Part shown: piece after piece, positions 9,491 to 19,281 of the stretch
How positions within the stretch are numbered: the stretch's first letter is position 1
Layout of the letters: each line of letters begins with the position of its first letter
Origin: Nitrincola sp. A-D6
GTDB taxonomy: Bacteria; Pseudomonadota; Gammaproteobacteria; Pseudomonadales; Balneatricaceae
Assembly: GCF_000764495.1 (NCBI RefSeq)
Contig: NZ_JRLB01000097.1
Span: 1-64,000, forward strand
DNA: 64,000 bases
Reading direction: 5' to 3'
Made by a program: the position numbers and the translations under genes
Notes under the pieces: model-generated
What the model was told of the DNA's origin: nothing
Databases searched by the model: none
Seen by the model: only the letters and a program-made list of their open reading frames with translations

Positions 9491-9623
9491 GAGCTCATTG
9501 TAGGAGCTCGCTCCGCGAGCGAAGCATCGTCCGGAGACCGGGCTCCTACAATGGATAGAGACGGCACCTTGTGTAGGAGCTCGCTTCGCGAGCGAAGCAT
9601 CGCCCGGAGACCGGGCTCCTACA
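9486..9623. repeat. REP/BIME-like palindromic repeats, two full copies plus a fragment
   Basis: Full copies lie at 9499-9550 and 9572-9623, with a TGTAGGAGC fragment at 9486-9494. Each unit has outer inverted ends TGTAGGAGC/GCTCCTACA and two inner hairpins: CTCGC-tccGCGAG in the left arm and CCCGG-aga-CCGGG in the right. The same family occurs at 28.2, 47.5, 49.0 and 54.7 kb. Confidence 0.93.
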
Positions 9624-9641
9624 ATGATAAAGGAGACACCT

Positions 9642-10619
9642 TTGAACGACAGAACATTTTCTGGATACGATATTATTGGTGATGTGCATGGATGTGCCCT
9701 GAGCCTGCGTATCCTGCTCAGTCGGATGGGGTATACCCAGCAACAAGGGGTGTATCAGCATCCTAGCCGTCAGGCCATTTTTGTGGGTGATATTATTGAC
9801 CGTGGGCCGCATATTCGTGAAGCCTTGCACCTGGTGCACGATATGGTTTCTGCAGGCCATGCCCAAATCGTTATGGGTAATCACGAATACAACTATCTTT
9901 GTTATGCAACACCGGCTCCCAGCGGTTTTGCGCAGCCTTACCTGCGTAAACATACGCCGCGCAATAAACGTATCCTGCAGGAAACCCTGGAGCAGCTTGC
10001 CAACCACCCGGATGATCAGCGAGATTTCTTGAGCTGGTTTGAGCAGATGCCGGTGTTTCTGGATTGTGAGCATTTCCGCGTGGTGCATGCCTGTTGGCAT
10101 CAGACCCTGGTTGATCGTTTTATCGCCATGAATGGCAGTAATCGTATGCGCCGTGGCTTTTTGTTTCGCTCGGCCGTCGATGGTTCGCAAGAGCATGAGA
10201 TTATGGATATTCTGCTCAGAGGCACGCACCTGGAATTGCCCAATAACGAAGTGATGGTGAGTCGGGATGGTTTTGAACGCAGTTTTTTTCGAACTAAATT
10301 CTGGGTTCGTGATCCCTATTATTTGAATGATGTAGTATTTCAGCCGGACCCTTTACCGGTACATCTTGCCAGGTTGCCGCTGACCCGTGAGCAACGCAGC
10401 GAGTTAACCTGTTATCGTGAGGATAATAAGCCGTTGTTTATTGGTCATTATTGGTGCCAGGGCGAGCCCGAGGCACTTTCTCCCAGTGTGGCGTGTCTGG
10501 ATTATAGTGCCGTGAAGTATGGCAAGTTAGTTGCCTACCGCCTGGATGATGAAGCCCGTATTCAGAATAGTAAGTTTGTCTGGGTGGATGTCGCCAGGGA
10601 AGTGGCCTTTATCGATTAG
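9642..10619 (+). CDS. Calcineurin-type metallophosphoesterase
   Basis: This 325-residue protein has the three classic metal motifs of the PPP-like phosphoesterase fold: GDVHG at 13-17, GDIIDRGP, and GNHE, followed by later histidines in VVHACWHQ and the GHYWCQG segment. It resembles cytoplasmic PrpE/ApaH-like phosphatases but the substrate is unknown. The start is taken as TTG at 9642 because AAGGAGA lies six bases upstream. The in-frame ATG at 9624 falls at the edge of the palindromic repeat and has no binding site before it. The rhomboid gene follows after 12 bases, suggesting one transcript. Confidence 0.8.
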   Translation: MNDRTFSGYDIIGDVHGCALSLRILLSRMGYTQQQGVYQHPSRQAIFVGDIIDRGPHIREALHLVHDMVSAGHAQIVMGNHEYNYLCYATPAPSGFAQPYLRKHTPRNKRILQETLEQLANHPDDQRDFLSWFEQMPVFLDCEHFRVVHACWHQTLVDRFIAMNGSNRMRRGFLFRSAVDGSQEHEIMDILLRGTHLELPNNEVMVSRDGFERSFFRTKFWVRDPYYLNDVVFQPDPLPVHLARLPLTREQRSELTCYREDNKPLFIGHYWCQGEPEALSPSVACLDYSAVKYGKLVAYRLDDEARIQNSKFVWVDVAREVAFID

Positions 10620-10631
10620 GGAAAACTGTTT

Positions 10632-11249
10632 ATGGCATGGCAAAAAAGCTGGCTGTCACTGAGTCTGATTGTCATCAGTGTCGTGGTTTCGCTGGCAATT
10701 GGTTTTGGTGAAAACCGTGACATGATGCGTCTGCTGACCTTTGCTGATTTCACTGTGCAAGGTGGGCAGCTGTTGCATCATACGCTGGGTGGTATGCTAT
10801 CAACCGGTCAATGGTGGCGCTTGATAACACCTGCATTTATGCACTTCAGTGAACTGCATCTGATTTTTAACCTGATGTGGGTTTGGGTTGTAGGGCAGCG
10901 TATTGAGCTGCTGCAGGGGCGTTGGGTGCTGTTAGCCCTGGTGCTGGTTTCTGCTCTGGTATCCAACCTGGCCCAGTTTTTGATCAGTGGACCGATGTTC
11001 GGTGGCATGTCAGGGGTTGTTTATGCCGTCTTAGGCTACACCTGGTTGTGGGATAAACGTGGTTTGCGGCCTGTTTTCGGATTGCCCCCTGCGCTGATGG
11101 GATTTATGTTGTTCTGGTTGGTGTTAGGCTACACCGGTATGTTGCAGATGTTTGGTATGGCGGCCGTGGCCAATACAGCACACCTGGTTGGCTTGTTGAT
11201 CGGACTTATGTTTGTATTACCAGTCAGTTTATTGCAGCGCCGCTCCTGA
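10632..11249 (+). CDS. Rhomboid-family intramembrane serine protease
   Basis: This is a polytopic inner-membrane protease of 205 residues that would cleave within transmembrane helices. About six hydrophobic segments are visible. The family residues are HLIFN (H76 and N80), the nucleophile in GGMSG (Ser127) and the base in NTAHLVGLLIG (His184). It corresponds to the GlpG membrane core without the cytoplasmic N-terminal domain. A rhombosortase relation is possible, but no GlyGly-CTERM substrate is seen nearby. It is tightly spaced after the metallophosphatase. Confidence 0.85.
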   Translation: MAWQKSWLSLSLIVISVVVSLAIGFGENRDMMRLLTFADFTVQGGQLLHHTLGGMLSTGQWWRLITPAFMHFSELHLIFNLMWVWVVGQRIELLQGRWVLLALVLVSALVSNLAQFLISGPMFGGMSGVVYAVLGYTWLWDKRGLRPVFGLPPALMGFMLFWLVLGYTGMLQMFGMAAVANTAHLVGLLIGLMFVLPVSLLQRRS

Positions 11250-11293
11250 AGCCTGGGTCCGGATAGAATACATCACTTTACAGGAGAGCTTTG

Positions 11294-11560
11294 ATGACGT
11301 TTGATGAAATGATAGAGGCCATGACAGTCGACATCTATGAGTCGATGAAGCGCTCTGTCGAATTAGGTAAATGGCCGAATGGAGAAAAGCTCACACAAGC
11401 ACAGCGTGAGCAAAGTTTGCGTGCGGTCATTGCCTATGAGCATAAGCGTAACCTGCCAGAATCAGAACGTGTTGGTTTTATCGACCGTACGCGCACTGAT
11501 GGCAAGCAGCATGGATCCGACCCACTTGAGCCGGATGTGCTGAAAATACTTAATTCGTAA
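11294..11560 (+). CDS. yeaC: YeaC family protein (DUF1315)
   Basis: This is an 88-residue soluble protein of unknown function that matches the DUF1315/YeaC pattern: an N-terminal helix FDEMIEAMTVDIYESMKRSVELGKWPNG, then REQSLRAVIAYEHKRNLPESERVGFIDR, and a short acidic tail. The ATG at 11294 is preceded by GGAG at seven bases; the TTG directly before it is not needed. It lies 15 bases upstream of pepN, and the two are probably cotranscribed. Confidence 0.82.
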   Translation: MTFDEMIEAMTVDIYESMKRSVELGKWPNGEKLTQAQREQSLRAVIAYEHKRNLPESERVGFIDRTRTDGKQHGSDPLEPDVLKILNS

Positions 11561-11574
11561 GGAAAGCAGATTTC

Positions 11575-14199
11575 ATGTCAGTTAAACCGGTTATCTACCT
11601 GAAAGACTACACCGCGCCCAGTTTTCAGATTGACAGCATCGCATTGCGTTTTGATCTTGAAACTGATTCCACCCGCGTTACCAGCCTGCTGAAAGTCAGG
11701 CGCCATCCAGACTTTCCCAGCGCTACGCAGCTGCACCTGGATGGGCATGAGTCGCTGGAGTTGATCACTCTGCGTCTGAATGGTAAGGAGCCTGATGCCA
11801 GTCTGATTAGCCGGGATGGCGAGCAACTGATTCTGGATCAGGTTCCAGATATATTTGAGCTGGAAATCGAGACGCGACTCTATCCGGCTGAAAATACGGC
11901 CTTAGAGGGGCTGTATCTATCTGATGGCATGTATTGTACTCAGTGTGAAGCGGAAGGCTTTCGGCGTATCACCTTTTACCCGGATCGTCCGGATGTTATG
12001 TCTGTATTCAGTACCACGCTGGTGGCTGACAAAGCCCAATTTCCGATATTGCTGAGCAATGGTAATCCCGTTGAGCAGGGTGAGTTGGATGATGGACGCC
12101 ACTGGGTAACCTGGCAGGATCCTTTTCCGAAACCTGCCTACCTGTTTGCTTTGGTGGCCGGTGATCTGAGTTGTCTGGAAGATCATTTTATCACCTCGTC
12201 AGGGCGCCGGGTGACCTTGCAGATCTATGCTGAGCGTAAGGATTTGGAAAAGCTCGAACATGCCATGACTGCCCTGAAAAATGCGATGCGTTGGGATGAA
12301 CAGGTTTATGGCCGCGAATATGATCTGGATATTTACATGATCGTCGCTGTCGATTTTTTCAATATGGGCGCGATGGAGAACAAGGGGCTGAATATATTCA
12401 ACACCGCTTGTGTGCTGGCGCACCCCAGAACCACGACCGATGCCGGTTTTCAGCGAGTTGAGTCGGTGGTTGCACATGAATATTTTCACAACTGGTCGGG
12501 CAACCGGGTTACCTGCCGCGACTGGTTTCAGTTAAGTCTGAAAGAGGGCTTTACCGTATTTCGTGATCAGTGTTTTTCCGCCGATATGCACTCAGAAACT
12601 GTACAGCGCGTTGATGAAGTGGCCATTCTGCGCACAGCACAGTTCGCAGAAGATGCCGGCCCAATGGCCCACCCGGTCCGGCCTGCATCGTTTATAGAAA
12701 TCTCTAACTTTTATACCCTGACTGTATACGAAAAGGGTGCTGCTGTGGTGCGTATGCTATATACGCTGCTGGGAGCAGAGGCCTTCAGACAGGGAACCGA
12801 TCTCTATTTCGAACGCCATGATGGTCAAGCGGTTACCACGGACGACTTTGTCAAAGCGATGGAGGATGTATCCGGTCGTGATCTGACCCAGTTTAAACGT
12901 TGGTACAGTCAGGCAGGCACACCAAGACTGGACGTAACGGATCAGTATGATGCCACCCGGCAGCGCTATTTGCTGAGTGTACGCCAGTCCTGCCCGGCAA
13001 CACCCGAACAGTCGGAGAAGGCGCCTTTTCACCTGCCTCTGAGTATCGGTTTGCTGCGTGCCAATGGGCAGCCCTTTAGGCTGGCCGATGGCAAGACAAC
13101 GCAATTGCTGGAAGTCACGCAAGCTGAACAAACCTTTTGCTTCGAAGGGATAGACGAGCCGCCATTACCGTCACTGTTACGCGGATTTTCTGCACCGGTT
13201 AAACTCAGCTATGCCTATACAGAAGAGCAGTTGCGTTTTCTTTTACAGCATGATGAAGATGGCTTTAACCGTTGGGATGCGGGCCAGCAGTTGTCGATGA
13301 GGCTGGTTAATCAGTTAATTCAATCCTTCCAGCGTGGTGATGCACTGGCTTTGCCCGAAGACTTTGTAGAGACCTGGGAGTCGCTGCTAAATAGTGCCAG
13401 TGAAGATCCGGCTATGTCGGCCCTGTTACTGTCTCTGCCTACCGAGGCCTATATCAGTGAAAATGCCACCGTTATTGATCCGGTAGCTATTCACCATGTA
13501 CGCCAGTTTATGCGTAAAACCCTTGCTCAGGCGCTGGAATCCTTGTGGTTGCGAGTGTATCAGCAGCATGATGGTGAGCAGGCCTATTCGCCAGAAGCGG
13601 CTGAGATTGCGCGCCGTAGTTTACGCAACACCTGTCTTGGGTATCTGATGGCACTGGATAGTCCGGCGCATTTAGCGCTGGCACAGCAGCAGTTTGAAAC
13701 CTCAGATAATATGACCGATCAGTTTTCTGCACTGGTCAGTGTGGCTCATTCCGGATTCAGAGAGTCAGCGGATGAGATGCTCACAGAATTTCTGAACCAG
13801 TGGCAACATGAATCTCTGGTAATGAATCAATGGCTTATGGTGCAGTCAACAGATCCGCGCTCAGGCGCATTGGAGAGAATCGTACAATTGCTGGATCACC
13901 CGGTTTATGATTCGCGCAATCCCAACAAAATCCGGGCAGTCATCGGTGCTTTCTGCCAGCAAAATGCGGTTAATTTTCATGCGGAAGATGGCAGTGGATA
14001 CCGTTTCCTCACTGATCATATTCTGCTACTGGATAAGCAAAACCCACAAATCGCCGCCAGACTGCTGACGCCGCTGACGCGTTGGCGGCGCTATGCTCCT
14101 GCACGTCAGGCACAAATGCAGGCACAACTTCAGCGTATTATTGATACTGGCAACCTGTCCGGTGATGTTTATGAGGTGGTCAGTAAAAGCCTTAAATAA
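11575..14199 (+). CDS. pepN: Aminopeptidase N
   Basis: PepN is a zinc M1-family aminopeptidase that removes N-terminal residues from peptides in the cytoplasm. The 874-residue protein has the exopeptidase motif GAMEN at 265-269, the zinc site HEYFH at 301-305 with the third ligand E324 in LKEGF, and the catalytic tyrosine region NFYTLTVYEKGA. The C-terminal half is the helical M1 domain, ending VYEVVSKSLK. Length matches the E. coli enzyme (870). The frame is intact, unlike many other large genes in this window. Confidence 0.96.
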   Translation: MSVKPVIYLKDYTAPSFQIDSIALRFDLETDSTRVTSLLKVRRHPDFPSATQLHLDGHESLELITLRLNGKEPDASLISRDGEQLILDQVPDIFELEIETRLYPAENTALEGLYLSDGMYCTQCEAEGFRRITFYPDRPDVMSVFSTTLVADKAQFPILLSNGNPVEQGELDDGRHWVTWQDPFPKPAYLFALVAGDLSCLEDHFITSSGRRVTLQIYAERKDLEKLEHAMTALKNAMRWDEQVYGREYDLDIYMIVAVDFFNMGAMENKGLNIFNTACVLAHPRTTTDAGFQRVESVVAHEYFHNWSGNRVTCRDWFQLSLKEGFTVFRDQCFSADMHSETVQRVDEVAILRTAQFAEDAGPMAHPVRPASFIEISNFYTLTVYEKGAAVVRMLYTLLGAEAFRQGTDLYFERHDGQAVTTDDFVKAMEDVSGRDLTQFKRWYSQAGTPRLDVTDQYDATRQRYLLSVRQSCPATPEQSEKAPFHLPLSIGLLRANGQPFRLADGKTTQLLEVTQAEQTFCFEGIDEPPLPSLLRGFSAPVKLSYAYTEEQLRFLLQHDEDGFNRWDAGQQLSMRLVNQLIQSFQRGDALALPEDFVETWESLLNSASEDPAMSALLLSLPTEAYISENATVIDPVAIHHVRQFMRKTLAQALESLWLRVYQQHDGEQAYSPEAAEIARRSLRNTCLGYLMALDSPAHLALAQQQFETSDNMTDQFSALVSVAHSGFRESADEMLTEFLNQWQHESLVMNQWLMVQSTDPRSGALERIVQLLDHPVYDSRNPNKIRAVIGAFCQQNAVNFHAEDGSGYRFLTDHILLLDKQNPQIAARLLTPLTRWRRYAPARQAQMQAQLQRIIDTGNLSGDVYEVVSKSLK

Positions 14200-14299
14200 T
14201 CTTTTGTTATCCCAAGGTTGTAGCCTATAGGCTCGCTCCTTGCGGGTGGCTTAGATATACTCTGGTAAAGCTTAAAAATAAAACTGTCAGGAAAGAAGA

Positions 14300-14686
14300 A
14301 TGGATAAATATCTTGTTGCAGAGCAAAAGTTCGACCTACAGCAAAATTTTCGCCGTGCACTTAAGTGCCAGGAACAGCTGAATGTAGCTAAAGAAGCCGT
14401 TAAGGAAGCGCGCGGCAGCCGCGTGTGGATCGTGGCTCTGATCGTGATCCTTTTCGCTATGGGGTCAGATTTTTTCCTGGGGGCTTCCGCTGCGCTTTTT
14501 GCGCATTATTTTTACCGTATTATCCGTGCCTGGTATTCTGTTAGCCGTGCTGAAGAGTCACTTGAAGAGAACGAGCGCTGGTTCAGCTCCAAAGGCTTGA
14601 AGCTGGAAGGCCGGGTGCTGTATTTCCGTGAGGACAGCCTGCTGGAACGGCCCCTGGATCCATTTGATGATGAGCTGTATCGCTGA
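14300..14686 (+). CDS. Small hypothetical membrane protein
   Basis: I do not recognise this 128-residue protein. Residues 1-45 form a charged helix, about 47-83 hold one or two hydrophobic segments (VWIVALIVILFAMGSDFFLGASAALFAHYF), and the C-terminal 45 residues are acidic and soluble. This fits an inner-membrane protein with both ends in the cytoplasm or a hairpin. The ATG at 14300 follows AGGAAAGAAG. The gene stands alone between pepN and the hemerythrin gene. Confidence 0.65.
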   Translation: MDKYLVAEQKFDLQQNFRRALKCQEQLNVAKEAVKEARGSRVWIVALIVILFAMGSDFFLGASAALFAHYFYRIIRAWYSVSRAEESLEENERWFSSKGLKLEGRVLYFREDSLLERPLDPFDDELYR

Positions 14687-14810
14687 TTTACTGCCAGGTG
14701 TCAACACTACCAATGGCTGTTTATGAGTGTGCTTTTATTGATACTGATCAACAGTCATTTGTGCAGCTGCGGTATATAGTGGAAACAACCTACTTTCAGG
14801 AGACAGTGAG

Positions 14811-15365
14811 ATGACATTAATAGCGCAGTTGCATCAAGATCACATTAACCTGAGCCGGTTGCTGGAGGTAATGGAACTCAAGGTTCAAAAGCTCAAAGCG
14901 GGTGACTCTCCCAATTTTTTACTCCTATCTGAATTGGTGGACTATATTGGTAATTATGCCGATCAGTATCACCATCCTCGTGAAGATCATATGTATCACT
15001 ATTTTTGTGGACGCGACGCCACGCTAGATGCACATCTGCAAAAGTGTGAAGCTGAACATACGGATCTGAAACAGGCATCCAAAGTCGTCAATGAAACAGT
15101 GGATGCAGTCATGCACGATGCCGTTATTCCTATGTCTGATTTTATCGGGCAACTGGAGGCGTTTGTATTACGTGAGCGTGAGCATCTGGATTATGAAGAG
15201 ACGGTGATATTTCCAGGTATTGAGCAGGTTGCAAATGACGCTGACTGGGCCGCTCTGGAGCAGAAGCTACCTGAACCTGAAGATCCCTTGTTTGGCGAAA
15301 AGCAGGGCGAGAATTACCGCGAACTTTACAAGGCATTACTACAGGACGTTATTGCTGCACCCTGA
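14811..15365 (+). CDS. Hemerythrin HHE-domain protein
   Basis: This 184-residue protein has the hemerythrin-like HHE pattern for a non-haem di-iron site: an N-terminal LHQDHINLSRLL, YADQYHHPREDHMYHYF, a histidine in CEAEHTDL and REREHLDYEETVIFPGI. Such proteins bind oxygen or nitric oxide or protect iron-sulfur clusters; which applies here is not visible. GGAGA precedes the ATG. Its last 17 bases overlap the 3' end of the convergent diguanylate cyclase gene. Confidence 0.85.
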   Translation: MTLIAQLHQDHINLSRLLEVMELKVQKLKAGDSPNFLLLSELVDYIGNYADQYHHPREDHMYHYFCGRDATLDAHLQKCEAEHTDLKQASKVVNETVDAVMHDAVIPMSDFIGQLEAFVLREREHLDYEETVIFPGIEQVANDADWAALEQKLPEPEDPLFGEKQGENYRELYKALLQDVIAAP

Positions 15366-16470
15366 TTTCCAGCAGGCAAGGTTTAAAGCTCACACGATTT
15401 CGACCATTATGTTTGCTGAAATACAGAGCCTGATCGGCTGTTTGGATCAGGCTTTCGGTCAAATTTGATACATCAGTGGCCAGCGTGTGTTGCTGCTCAC
15501 AAATCGTCAGACCCAGCGATGCCGTGATTTGCAAAGCCTGGTTTTGATGCCCTGAAAAAGTTGTCTGGCTAATGGCTTCGCGTAAATTTTCAGCAACCTG
15601 GGTTGCTTCTGACTCAGAACAGCCGGGAAGTAATATCGCAAATTCTTCGCCGCCATAACGGGCAATACTGTCAGTTTCACGTAGTTTCTCTTTGAGTAAC
15701 TGAGACATATCCCGCAGTACCTTATCGCCACTTAAATGTCCGTGAGTGTCATTGACGGGCTTAAAGTGGTCAATATCAAGCAGTATGCAGCCTAAAGGCT
15801 CACCGGTGCGGTTGCTACGTTTTATTTCACGTAGCAGTTGCTGACTGAAAGCGCGCCGATTGAGTGCCCGTGTCAAGGGATCAATGCTACTAAGGCGCTG
15901 AAGCGTTTCATGGCTGATCGCATTTTCCATGCAGACGGCCACTACCGAGGCCAGATGGGAAACATAATCATAACGTAACAGGTGGTTATAGCGCCCAGGA
16001 TCCGAACTGCCGAGACACAGGCTGCCAATCAGGCAATCCTCTCGGATTAGGGGGAGGAGCGCACAGGACTGCACATCATCAGCACCCCGGAAGCAGGTTG
16101 CGAGTATATGTGCCGTCGCTTCACCGCAAAACAGGGTTTTATCGGGATAAAGGTCACGCAAGGGTTGCTGTTGCCGAATCAGTTGTAAACCTGGGAAGTG
16201 ATTGAAGCGTGCTGAACCGTCCAACAGTTCTTGAACCATATCTTCCGGATCAAGTAGCATCAGGGTAACGGCAGACAGACCGAAGCTCTGGCGAAAGTGA
16301 TTAAGCAGATAATCAAGCAGCTCGGCCAGCGTGACGCAGGATAAAAGGTCCAGTTCGGCAGCAAAAAAAGCTCTCAATAACTGCTCATTGCGCTCTGCTT
16401 TGTGGTGCAGAATACTCACACGTTGCCTGAGCTCCTTGTTTTCTTCAGCAATGGTTAACTCTGATTGCAT
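15349..16470 (-). CDS. Diguanylate cyclase with DUF484/GAF-like sensor
   Basis: This 373-residue soluble protein has an N-terminal coiled coil and DUF484/GAF-like domain (about 1-185, with LLPLIREDCLIGSLCLGS) joined to a GGDEF domain (about 195-360). The active-site motif is GGEEF at 273-277, preceded by an RxxD inhibitory site (R264-D267) at the normal five-residue distance. It should therefore make cyclic di-GMP and be product inhibited. The signal sensed by the GAF-like part is unknown. The end overlaps the hemerythrin gene by 17 bases on the opposite strand. Confidence 0.87.
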   Translation of the reverse strand: MQSELTIAEENKELRQRVSILHHKAERNEQLLRAFFAAELDLLSCVTLAELLDYLLNHFRQSFGLSAVTLMLLDPEDMVQELLDGSARFNHFPGLQLIRQQQPLRDLYPDKTLFCGEATAHILATCFRGADDVQSCALLPLIREDCLIGSLCLGSSDPGRYNHLLRYDYVSHLASVVAVCMENAISHETLQRLSSIDPLTRALNRRAFSQQLLREIKRSNRTGEPLGCILLDIDHFKPVNDTHGHLSGDKVLRDMSQLLKEKLRETDSIARYGGEEFAILLPGCSESEATQVAENLREAISQTTFSGHQNQALQITASLGLTICEQQHTLATDVSNLTESLIQTADQALYFSKHNGRNRVSFKPCLLEIRVQQ

Positions 16471-16584
16471 TGACTGAAATCCCTGATAGGTTCAGAAAAG
16501 TCGTAGTTTATTAGATCAAAATAAAAACTGCTAAACACCTGAATCCGTACTAGTGTATATAAAAAATGCTCAGGAGAGAATGCA

Positions 16585-17451
16585 ATGCGTGTATTGATCA
16601 CAGGCGGCACAGGTTTTATTGGTCAGGCGCTGGCGAAGGCCTTAAAAGAGCGTGGTGACGAAGTACTGATTTTATCCAGACGTGCTGCCGATAATCCGCA
16701 AATAGTGACGACATTGGCGCAGATCCAGCAGCCGGTAGATGCTGTAGTGAATCTGGCTGGCGCGGGTATTGTTGACAAGCGCTGGACCCCGGAGCGTAAG
16801 CAGTTGTTGCGTGACAGCCGAATAAAAACCACAGCAGAGCTGCTGCAGTGGATTGAACAGCAACCACAGCGTCCTTCCGTACTGGTCAGTGGCTCGGCAA
16901 TTGGTTACTACGGTAGTCAGTCGTCACAGGCACTGGACGAACAGGCGAAGCCAGTTAATGGGTTTACGCATCAGCTTTGCGCTGACTGGGAGGCTGAAGC
17001 GCTTAAAGCCACTGATTTGGGTTTGCGGGTGTGTTTGATCCGAACCGGTGTAGTGCTGGGTTCAGGTGGCGCGTTAAACAAAATGCTGCCACCGTTTCGT
17101 TTGGGTTTGGGTGGTCCTGTTGCATCCGGCCAACAGTGGATGTCCTGGATACACCTGGATGATGAAGTACGAGCTATTATCTGGTTGCTGGATAATCCGG
17201 CGCTGCAGGGGGCGTTTAACTTGACCGCACCCGAGCCTGTAACCAATGCTGAGTTTTCTGCGACTCTGGGCAAAGAGCTGCATCGCCCGGCATTTTTTAC
17301 CCTGCCGGGATTTGTGTTGAAGTTACTGCTGGGTGAAGCCAGTGAGTTGTTAGTACAAGGGCAGCGCGTTGTACCGGCGCAGTTACAGGCATCCGGTTTT
17401 GAGTTTCGCTATCCAGTGCTGCAACAGGCGTTGAAGCAGATATTGACGTGA
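16585..17451 (+). CDS. TIGR01777-family NAD(P)-dependent epimerase (YfcH-like)
   Basis: This is a 288-residue short-chain dehydrogenase/epimerase fold protein. The Rossmann motif GGTGFIGQALA is at 7-17, followed by VNLAGAGIVDKRW, the SGSAIGYYG catalytic region, LIRTGVVLGSGGALNKMLPPFRLGLGGPVASG and SWIHLDDEV. The C-terminal DUF1731-like part contains LPGFVLKLLLGEASELLVQGQRVVP. The physiological substrate of the family is not established. GAGAG lies upstream of the ATG. It is convergent with batD, with only a few bases between. Confidence 0.9.
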   Translation: MRVLITGGTGFIGQALAKALKERGDEVLILSRRAADNPQIVTTLAQIQQPVDAVVNLAGAGIVDKRWTPERKQLLRDSRIKTTAELLQWIEQQPQRPSVLVSGSAIGYYGSQSSQALDEQAKPVNGFTHQLCADWEAEALKATDLGLRVCLIRTGVVLGSGGALNKMLPPFRLGLGGPVASGQQWMSWIHLDDEVRAIIWLLDNPALQGAFNLTAPEPVTNAEFSATLGKELHRPAFFTLPGFVLKLLLGEASELLVQGQRVVPAQLQASGFEFRYPVLQQALKQILT

Positions 17452-17456
17452 CACAG

Positions 17457-19171
17457 TTACATCAGCTTACGTCGTCGTCTGAGTGTGCTGACAGCTTGCA
17501 ATAGCAGATCACCCTGCCACATGCCGTCCTGTGGGCGTTTCAGGTGATGCTCCAGATCCAGCAACAGATAGTTGAGTGTCTGACTGACATTGGCCTGGTA
17601 GATGGATTCGGTATTAATAATTTGTTTGTCAGCCAAAAACAGGCGGCCCAGAGAATCAGAGCTGAGCACGCAGGTTTTCCGGCATTATGCTGACAAGCCT
17701 CACTAAGTTGCATAAAAGCCTGATGCTCGCTGCGTACCGCCGCTCGGTGAAACTCGGAAACCTGTGGGATGGCAGGTGTTTGCTCAGCCTGTTGAACAGC
17801 TGGTGTAGTTTGACGGGGCTTGGGTTGATTCGTTGTGTGACGAAGTACCGGTACCTCTGTTGTTGCTTTTTTACGCTGACGATAGAAGGCGTAGACAGCC
17901 GTCAGTGTTACAAGCAATACAGTCAATCCTGCCAGAGTTGGCGTGGCATAAGCGCGTATATTGCGTGTGCTTGTCTCCGGTGAGTTGAGGGCTGGCTGAT
18001 TCGTCGCAAGAGACGAGGGCTGCACGGCAGGTTGTGTTTCAGATATGAGCTGTTCTATCCCTGGTTGTTGCGGTTGTGTATAGCGGTTTTGCTCAGACAG
18101 AGTGTCCCACCAGCCTATTCCGGATGCAGGATGCATCAACTCACCTGGCTCAGTGGGTCTGATGATCCAGGTTTCATGAATCTGGCTGGTAATTCCCTGG
18201 CTTGAATGATGCTCCTCGCTTTCACGGCTGAGTAACTGATAAAAAGCAGGGGGAGGGGTGTTGATAAGAGAAGCGGGCAATTTGTCCAGTGTAGTACCAA
18301 CAGCGACGAGTGACAGTTGGCGGATCAACTGATTAGCCAGGCCGTCTTCAAGTGCGTAGGTCGTATCGGTCATAAACAGGTTATTAGAGGGCAGCCAGTT
18401 CTGCTGTGGGTTTATTTCTGTCGGAGCCAAAACTTCGACGTCCGGCATGTCGGCATAGAGTTCAGTGATAGAAAAACTGTTCTCTTCTGGTAAGCGTAAT
18501 CCCGGGCCACTGATCTCAAGTAAGCCAACCTCATCGGGAAAAACAGCAAAGCGTAATCGCGTATGAAAATAGGCCTCACCACTGACTTCATCAACACGTG
18601 TCTGGGGTAGGTCTAGTGTGCGCACCCGTCCTGCCGCCAACTGTGGAGGAATAAAATCCACTGTCTCCGGCAGAGGCTGATTGTGATATATATCCAGCGT
18701 AACCAGCAATTGAGCGTTGCGGTAGACTTGTTCACGATCCGTGATCAGGTTAATGCTCAGGTCGGTTCCGAAATGTGGCTGGATGGGGGTGGCTGGCTGA
18801 CTAGGTGTTTCGCTGACCGCTATATATAAGGGCTCTGATGTGTGTTCCTGAAACGACAAAGCGGAAATTTCCAGGCGGCCTGAGTGTTTGGGTCGAAGTG
18901 CTATCAACCAGCGGGTTCTGACCTCTCGTAACCCGGTTTTATGTGTTGTCAGAACGGAGCGCTGTGCCGGGTTGAGGTGAAACTCTGCACCCAGGTTGCT
19001 CAGATCGGGTGGATTGCTGTGCTCGCCTTGTATTTCCAGTGTCAGGTAGAAGCGTTCCCCTATGTTGACCTGTTCGCGATCAATTTCCGCGTAAAGGGCT
19101 GCCTGCAGGTAGGAACTGCAAAAAAAAACGAGAATTATTGTAAAGAGCCCTTGCTTAACAACGTTGTTCAT
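17457..19171 (-). CDS. batD: BatD family protein (oxygen tolerance; one frame lesion)
   Basis: BatD proteins are periplasm-facing membrane proteins linked to aerotolerance and MoxR-associated complexes. The N-terminus is a signal peptide ending SSYLQA. It is followed by beta-rich BatD repeats (ALYAEIDREQVNIGERFYLTLEI, LLVTLDIYHNQPLPETVDF), a transmembrane segment near residue 435 (LAGLTVLLVTLTAVYAFY) and a cytoplasmic tail. The frame breaks in the tail between about 17600 and 17650; reading through it recovers TLNYLLLDLEHHLKRPQDGMWQGDLLL and a 571-residue protein ending at 17457. The exact lesion base is not fixed. The usual batA/batB partners are not adjacent. Confidence 0.8.
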
Positions 19172-19281
19172 ATAGTCTTAAGTAGTATTCGGTATTTACC
19201 CATATTATCCGGAAAGGTTGTTGTATGCGCAATTATCCATGCGAGACTGCTGCCATATAATCAAAAAAAAGAGAGAGAGAT

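Noticed and set aside
9486-9623. Direct and inverted repeats as a CRISPR array
   Set aside because: Units are palindromic with two hairpins each, spacing is irregular, there are no unique equal-length spacers and no cas genes.
14212-14250. Degenerate copy of the palindromic repeat after pepN (TGTAGCCTATAGGCTCGCTCC)
   Set aside because: Only the left end and a few inner bases match, and no partner arm is present, so it cannot be called with confidence.
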